Assembly: GCF_030253575.1 (NCBI RefSeq) | Contig: NC_080568.1 | Coordinates: 7,117,501-7,181,500 of the forward strand | DNA length: 64,000 nucleotides | Source: Rhododendron vialii | Taxonomy: Eukaryota; Streptophyta; Magnoliopsida; Ericales; Ericaceae | Reading direction: 5' to 3' | Shown here: positions 61,130 through 64,000 of the stretch, piece by piece | How the letters are laid out: each line of letters starts with the position of its first letter | How positions within the stretch are numbered: position 1 is the stretch's first letter | The notes under the pieces: generated by a model | What the model was told of the DNA's origin: nothing | The model's database searches: none | The model's input: only the letters and a program-made list of their open reading frames with translations | Made by a program: the position numbers and the translations under genes

Positions 61130-62283
61130 TGTTCCTTCCCGAATTTTTCGCTGTGGCGTTTCTAAAAAATTTGACAGATACACAGTCTGTGAGGAAAGCC
61201 TAAGTAACCATGCTAAATTTTCACCGAAAATCATTATTCTAAATTTTGTGGATTATGTTTGACATAGAAATAACCAGGAAAGTCCCAGGTCGGATGGTCG
61301 GACGAGTCCAATTAGAATCACCATTCCTTCCTTAGTCGGTACGAAGCCAGACTTGTTGACAAACTTTCGAGGGTGTTAGCCTCGGGTTACTCCACAATTG
61401 TAAAAACGATCATAAAACATAGTGTCACATGGAGGACACCTTGGAGTGGAAACCACTTATGCGTTAGACCAGTAATTTTAGTAGAATAAGTTTTCTAGCT
61501 ATCTTTAGTATTTTAACTTAATATGCATTTTTAAACACAAAAATAAAATATAACAGAAGGATACGGTAGCTTACGGAAGATGAATGTGGCTATCAACGAA
61601 GTGACTTCTTACGGTAAGCTTATGTTAGCTTCGAAAGAGAAAAGAAAATACTTTTTTTTTCTCTCGAAAATAATATTGACTAAACTACTAAATTTTTTGG
61701 ATCGAGAGCTGATCGGGTGGTGATTTGGTGGCGGCTTTGGGTTGAGTTTCTTGAAGAATTCAAGAAGAAACTCATTAATACCAAGAACAAAGTAGATCAA
61801 GAGCAAATACAAAGTTTCTAGAGAGAAAAGTTGGAAAGATTCAAGGTGTGAATTGAATGGTTTCACAAAGGGTTCTATTTATAGGAAAATGAGGACCTCT
61901 CTCCTCACCAAATATGGGCGGCCCCCCCCCCCCATCCCATATTTGCTCATCCCATATGGGCGCCCCCACTCTCCCACCCCCCCCCCCCATATTTGCTATA
62001 TGGTTGAAGTATAATTCTAGTTTAAGTCTAATAAAAATATAGTTACAAAAATAAAATGTTCAATTTTTAATCTGTTTGAACTGGTGCAAAGATGTTATTT
62101 TTCTGATCATTTCATCCTAAATGGTCGTAATAAATTTTTGCCTCCAAGGCTTTTCAATGAACACCCTAAAAGAGTCTTGAAACTAAATAATGAGTTTTAG
62201 GGTGTTTGTTGAAAAGTCTTAAAGCAAAAAAAAAAAGGAAAACGGCCGGATAAGAAAAAAAGAAAACAAAAATGGAAGGGCGC

Positions 62284-62412
62284 GGGGGGGGGGGGGGGGG
62301 GGGGGGGGGCGGTGTAAAAGAAAACAAAAAAGAAAAGGGAGAGCTGGGGGGGTAAGGGGTAAGGAGGTCAATTTGGGGGGGGGGGGGGGGGGGGGGGGGA
62401 GGGGGGGGGGGG
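62284..62412. repeat. Long G homopolymers
   Basis: Runs of 26 G (62284-62309), 25 G (62375-62399) and 12 G (62401-62412) within about 130 bp, mirrored by C runs near 61922-61933 and 61977-61988. They could form G-quadruplexes; run lengths may be unreliable. Confidence 0.8.
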
Positions 62413-62430
62413 TGGGGGAATAGCAATTTT

Positions 62431-63892
62431 CTTTTGGAATGGAAGAGAAAGGAGGAATGGGACTGGATCGTCCTAACTGTCAACCTTTTGAAGTAGAGTA
62501 GTGGAGTATACTTTTTCAATCTTACCTTCTCCTTTTTCCTGGTGATGGACGGTGTTTCCGGGTCAGGCTAGCTTTTTAAAGCCTTTCAACACGTTAACGT
62601 GTAGGGGTAAGGCTGCCAAAAAAAGTGTTGTTGACAAGAAGAATTAAACTTGAGACATTAGGATTTTGTTCATTTGCATAGAATTGATGGAAAAATCAAT
62701 TTTTGTGTAACTTTTGTGTTTACTAATCAAAAAAATTGTCACTGGCCTGCAACTTTTTAGTGGAAACTTTTTTCTTACAAATAGGGCTGTAAACTACCGA
62801 GCCCAAGGCAGCATTGACAAGCTCGAAACGAGCCAACATTCAAGACTGAGCTCGGCTCGGCTCTTCAGAGCAGACGACCTTATCGAGTTGAGTTGAGTAA
62901 TTTGCTAAACGAGCCTTCTTTAATCGAGCTAAGTCACCCTTAACAAAACCAAGCTTTTGGTAAAATGAGCATAGCTGAGCTCGGCCTTTTTACTAAACAA
63001 GCGAAAACTCGAGCTCAACGCTCGGTCGTTTTCACTAATAAGCCAAGCCAAACGAGCCGAGCCGAGCTTACGAGCTGCTCTGTCTGTTTATAGCCCTACC
63101 TGCAAATTGTCTTGTCAAAAGAAAAGAATTCTTGATTTCCCGCAAAATTACTTGTCAAGGAGAACACGCACAAAAAATAAATAAGCAAACTCCTAAGTCT
63201 CAACCCAATATCACTTTGGCCAACCCTTGGGTTCTCGATTCTACTTTTATGATAGAAATGGAGTATTATATCGAAAACATGAATCTTTTACCATGAAATT
63301 CTTAATTGAAGAGTGTGTGTATAGTGAAAAAGATTTATGCACTCTCTTTTTGGATTATGACACTCTTTTCTTGTCTTTTAGTGAAAAAAATACACAACAA
63401 AACTTCCTCACTTAAGACAAGAATTGAGTGCCATAAACAAAAAGAGAGTGCAAAAATCTGTTCCATAGTTTCCTATGCATAGCTAGCGATATTACTTGTA
63501 TTATCTTAATTCATCGATATATAGTGAACACTGATCTGCATCATGAATATGTTTTTTTTTTTATTTGGCTGCGGCCATTGAATAGTTGAACTATACAATT
63601 GGGAAACCCCGTAGAGAGAAACTGTGCGTTGCATTCTTCATTTCTTTTCTTAGTTGGTCTTCGCGCGTGTGGTATTTGTTGGTTTGGCTAATTTATCAAT
63701 TGGATATAAATCAATACATAACCATAGTTTCCCATATAAGTAGTATGCCACATTATTGAATTACAAACACTCTGAGAAAAAAAGAAACCAAATTGGAACA
63801 CAAAATTTACCAAAAAAAAAATTACAGAGACCATCCTGAAGCAATCTAAGCGGCCCCAGATTATTGACTTGGTGAAAACCAAATTGGGGAAA
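62431..63892. other. GST-array spacer B
   Basis: Collinear with spacer A and its continuation beyond the copia element (23140-23640, 25066-25362, 32745-33235). It contains the remaining R3 half (GGAATGGAAGAGAAAGGAGG), a hAT-like element at 62782-63098 and an uninterrupted copy of the hairpin MITE near 63329-63465, which is the empty site for the copia insertion. No gene. Confidence 0.7.
62782..63098. mobile_element. hAT-like element, ~317 bp, GAGCC-rich
   Basis: Ends TAGGGCTGTAAAC and GTTTATAGCCCTA are inverted repeats. CTTACAAA and CCTGCAAA flank it (62774-62781 and 63099-63106; 6 of 8 match), and spacer A keeps CCTGCAAA at 23633-23640 before a related start. The inside is rich in CGAGCC/GCTCGG words, a common plant repeat style. 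Confidence 0.6.
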
Positions 63893-64000
63893 TTACTGTG
63901 CTCTAGCTATAGCAGCGAATTATATTTGGCAAGCTCCACAACTTTCTCCGTTTTCGGAATAACATCCTTCACAGCGGCATTTGAACCAATTCTTTGCGCC
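63893..64000 (-). pseudogene. GSTU exon 2, partial, C-terminus frameshifted (runs off window)
   Basis: Minus-strand translation [20 protein letters not shown] matches GSTU-2, but inserted bases near 63920-63930 shift the frame, giving AKYNSLL and a TAG at 63907-63909 instead of [11 protein letters not shown] and TAA. The rest of the gene lies to the right of the window. Because many single-base indels relative to spacer A occur nearby, the shift may be real decay or sequencing error. Confidence 0.75.

Larger units (their letters stand above)
57821..62430 (-). mobile_element. MULE with transposase gene, 4.6 kb
   Basis: Inserted in an R3 block: TTTTTGGAA (57812-57820) and CTTTTGGAA (62431-62439) flank it, a 9-bp duplication with one mismatch; R3 copies at 22990 and 23146 are empty. 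Ends pair loosely (GCTGCTTTCCCC against TTGCTATTCCCC), followed in both arms by C-rich then T-rich sequence. The interior carries the transposase pseudogene. Homopolymer C/G runs at 61922, 61976, 62284, 62375 and 62401 lie in the right arm. Confidence 0.75.

Noticed and set aside
62166-62519. Pro-rich 117-codon minus-strand frame
   Set aside because: Generated by G homopolymers on the plus strand.

Overview
This is nuclear DNA of a flowering plant, most likely a eudicot; the species cannot be named from the sequence. Evidence: split genes with GT-AG introns and plant TATA boxes, plant-type tau glutathione S-transferase (GSTU) genes, a plant short-chain dehydrogenase, and dense nested plant transposons (Ty1/copia, Ty3/gypsy Tat type, MULE, CACTA, hAT, PIF/Harbinger, SINE, LINE). 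Only three host genes look intact, all on the minus strand: a secoisolariciresinol-dehydrogenase-like SDR (2672-3766) and two two-exon GSTU genes (8758-10220 and 33236-34424).

Layout. 1-632: end of an LTR-like sequence. 811-1683: first copy of a host repeat (R1). 2672-3766: SDR gene with TATA box. 5817-7282: a tandem duplication that duplicated an older SINE. 8758-11096: GSTU-1, its promoter, and a dead GST exon. 11272-13700: R1 copy b with a LINE remnant and a hAT-like insertion. 14257-15710: GST pseudogene. 15721-22955: two copies of repeat R2, a PIF-like element, a palindromic MULE, and an LTR-derived insertion that carries a CACTA element. 22961-23282: two tandem copies of a GST-promoter-like block with no GST attached. 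25368-32739: a complete copia element with apparently identical LTRs and one uninterrupted 1320-codon ORF. 33236-34424: GSTU-2. 34607-36168: palindromic MULE in its upstream region. 36395-37259: hAT-like element. 38552-40392: R2 copy 3 and GST debris. 40606-51778: an 11.2-kb Tat-type gypsy element on the minus strand with decayed gag-pol and an intron-containing antisense gene on the plus strand. 51779-56300: rest of R1 copy c with PIF, MITE and truncated copia insertions, then R1 copy d. 56505-57820: GST exon-1 fragment and its promoter, split by a solo LTR. 57821-62430: a 4.6-kb MULE carrying a dead FAR1/MULE transposase fused to an OTU protease domain. 62431-64000: spacer and the start of another GST copy running off the window.

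Reading it together: the host backbone is a decaying minus-strand tandem array of GSTU genes. At least eight GST genes or fragments share exon structure, a TATA box about 100 bp upstream of ATG, and a conserved upstream block (R3) that contains ATTGAATGCGTCA and TTTTTGGAA. Paralogous copies act as empty-site controls, so many insertions can be placed to the base with their target duplications. Three unrelated insertions with 9-bp duplications lie at nearly the same TTTTTGGAA position in three paralogous R3 blocks, which points to an insertion hotspot in GST promoters.
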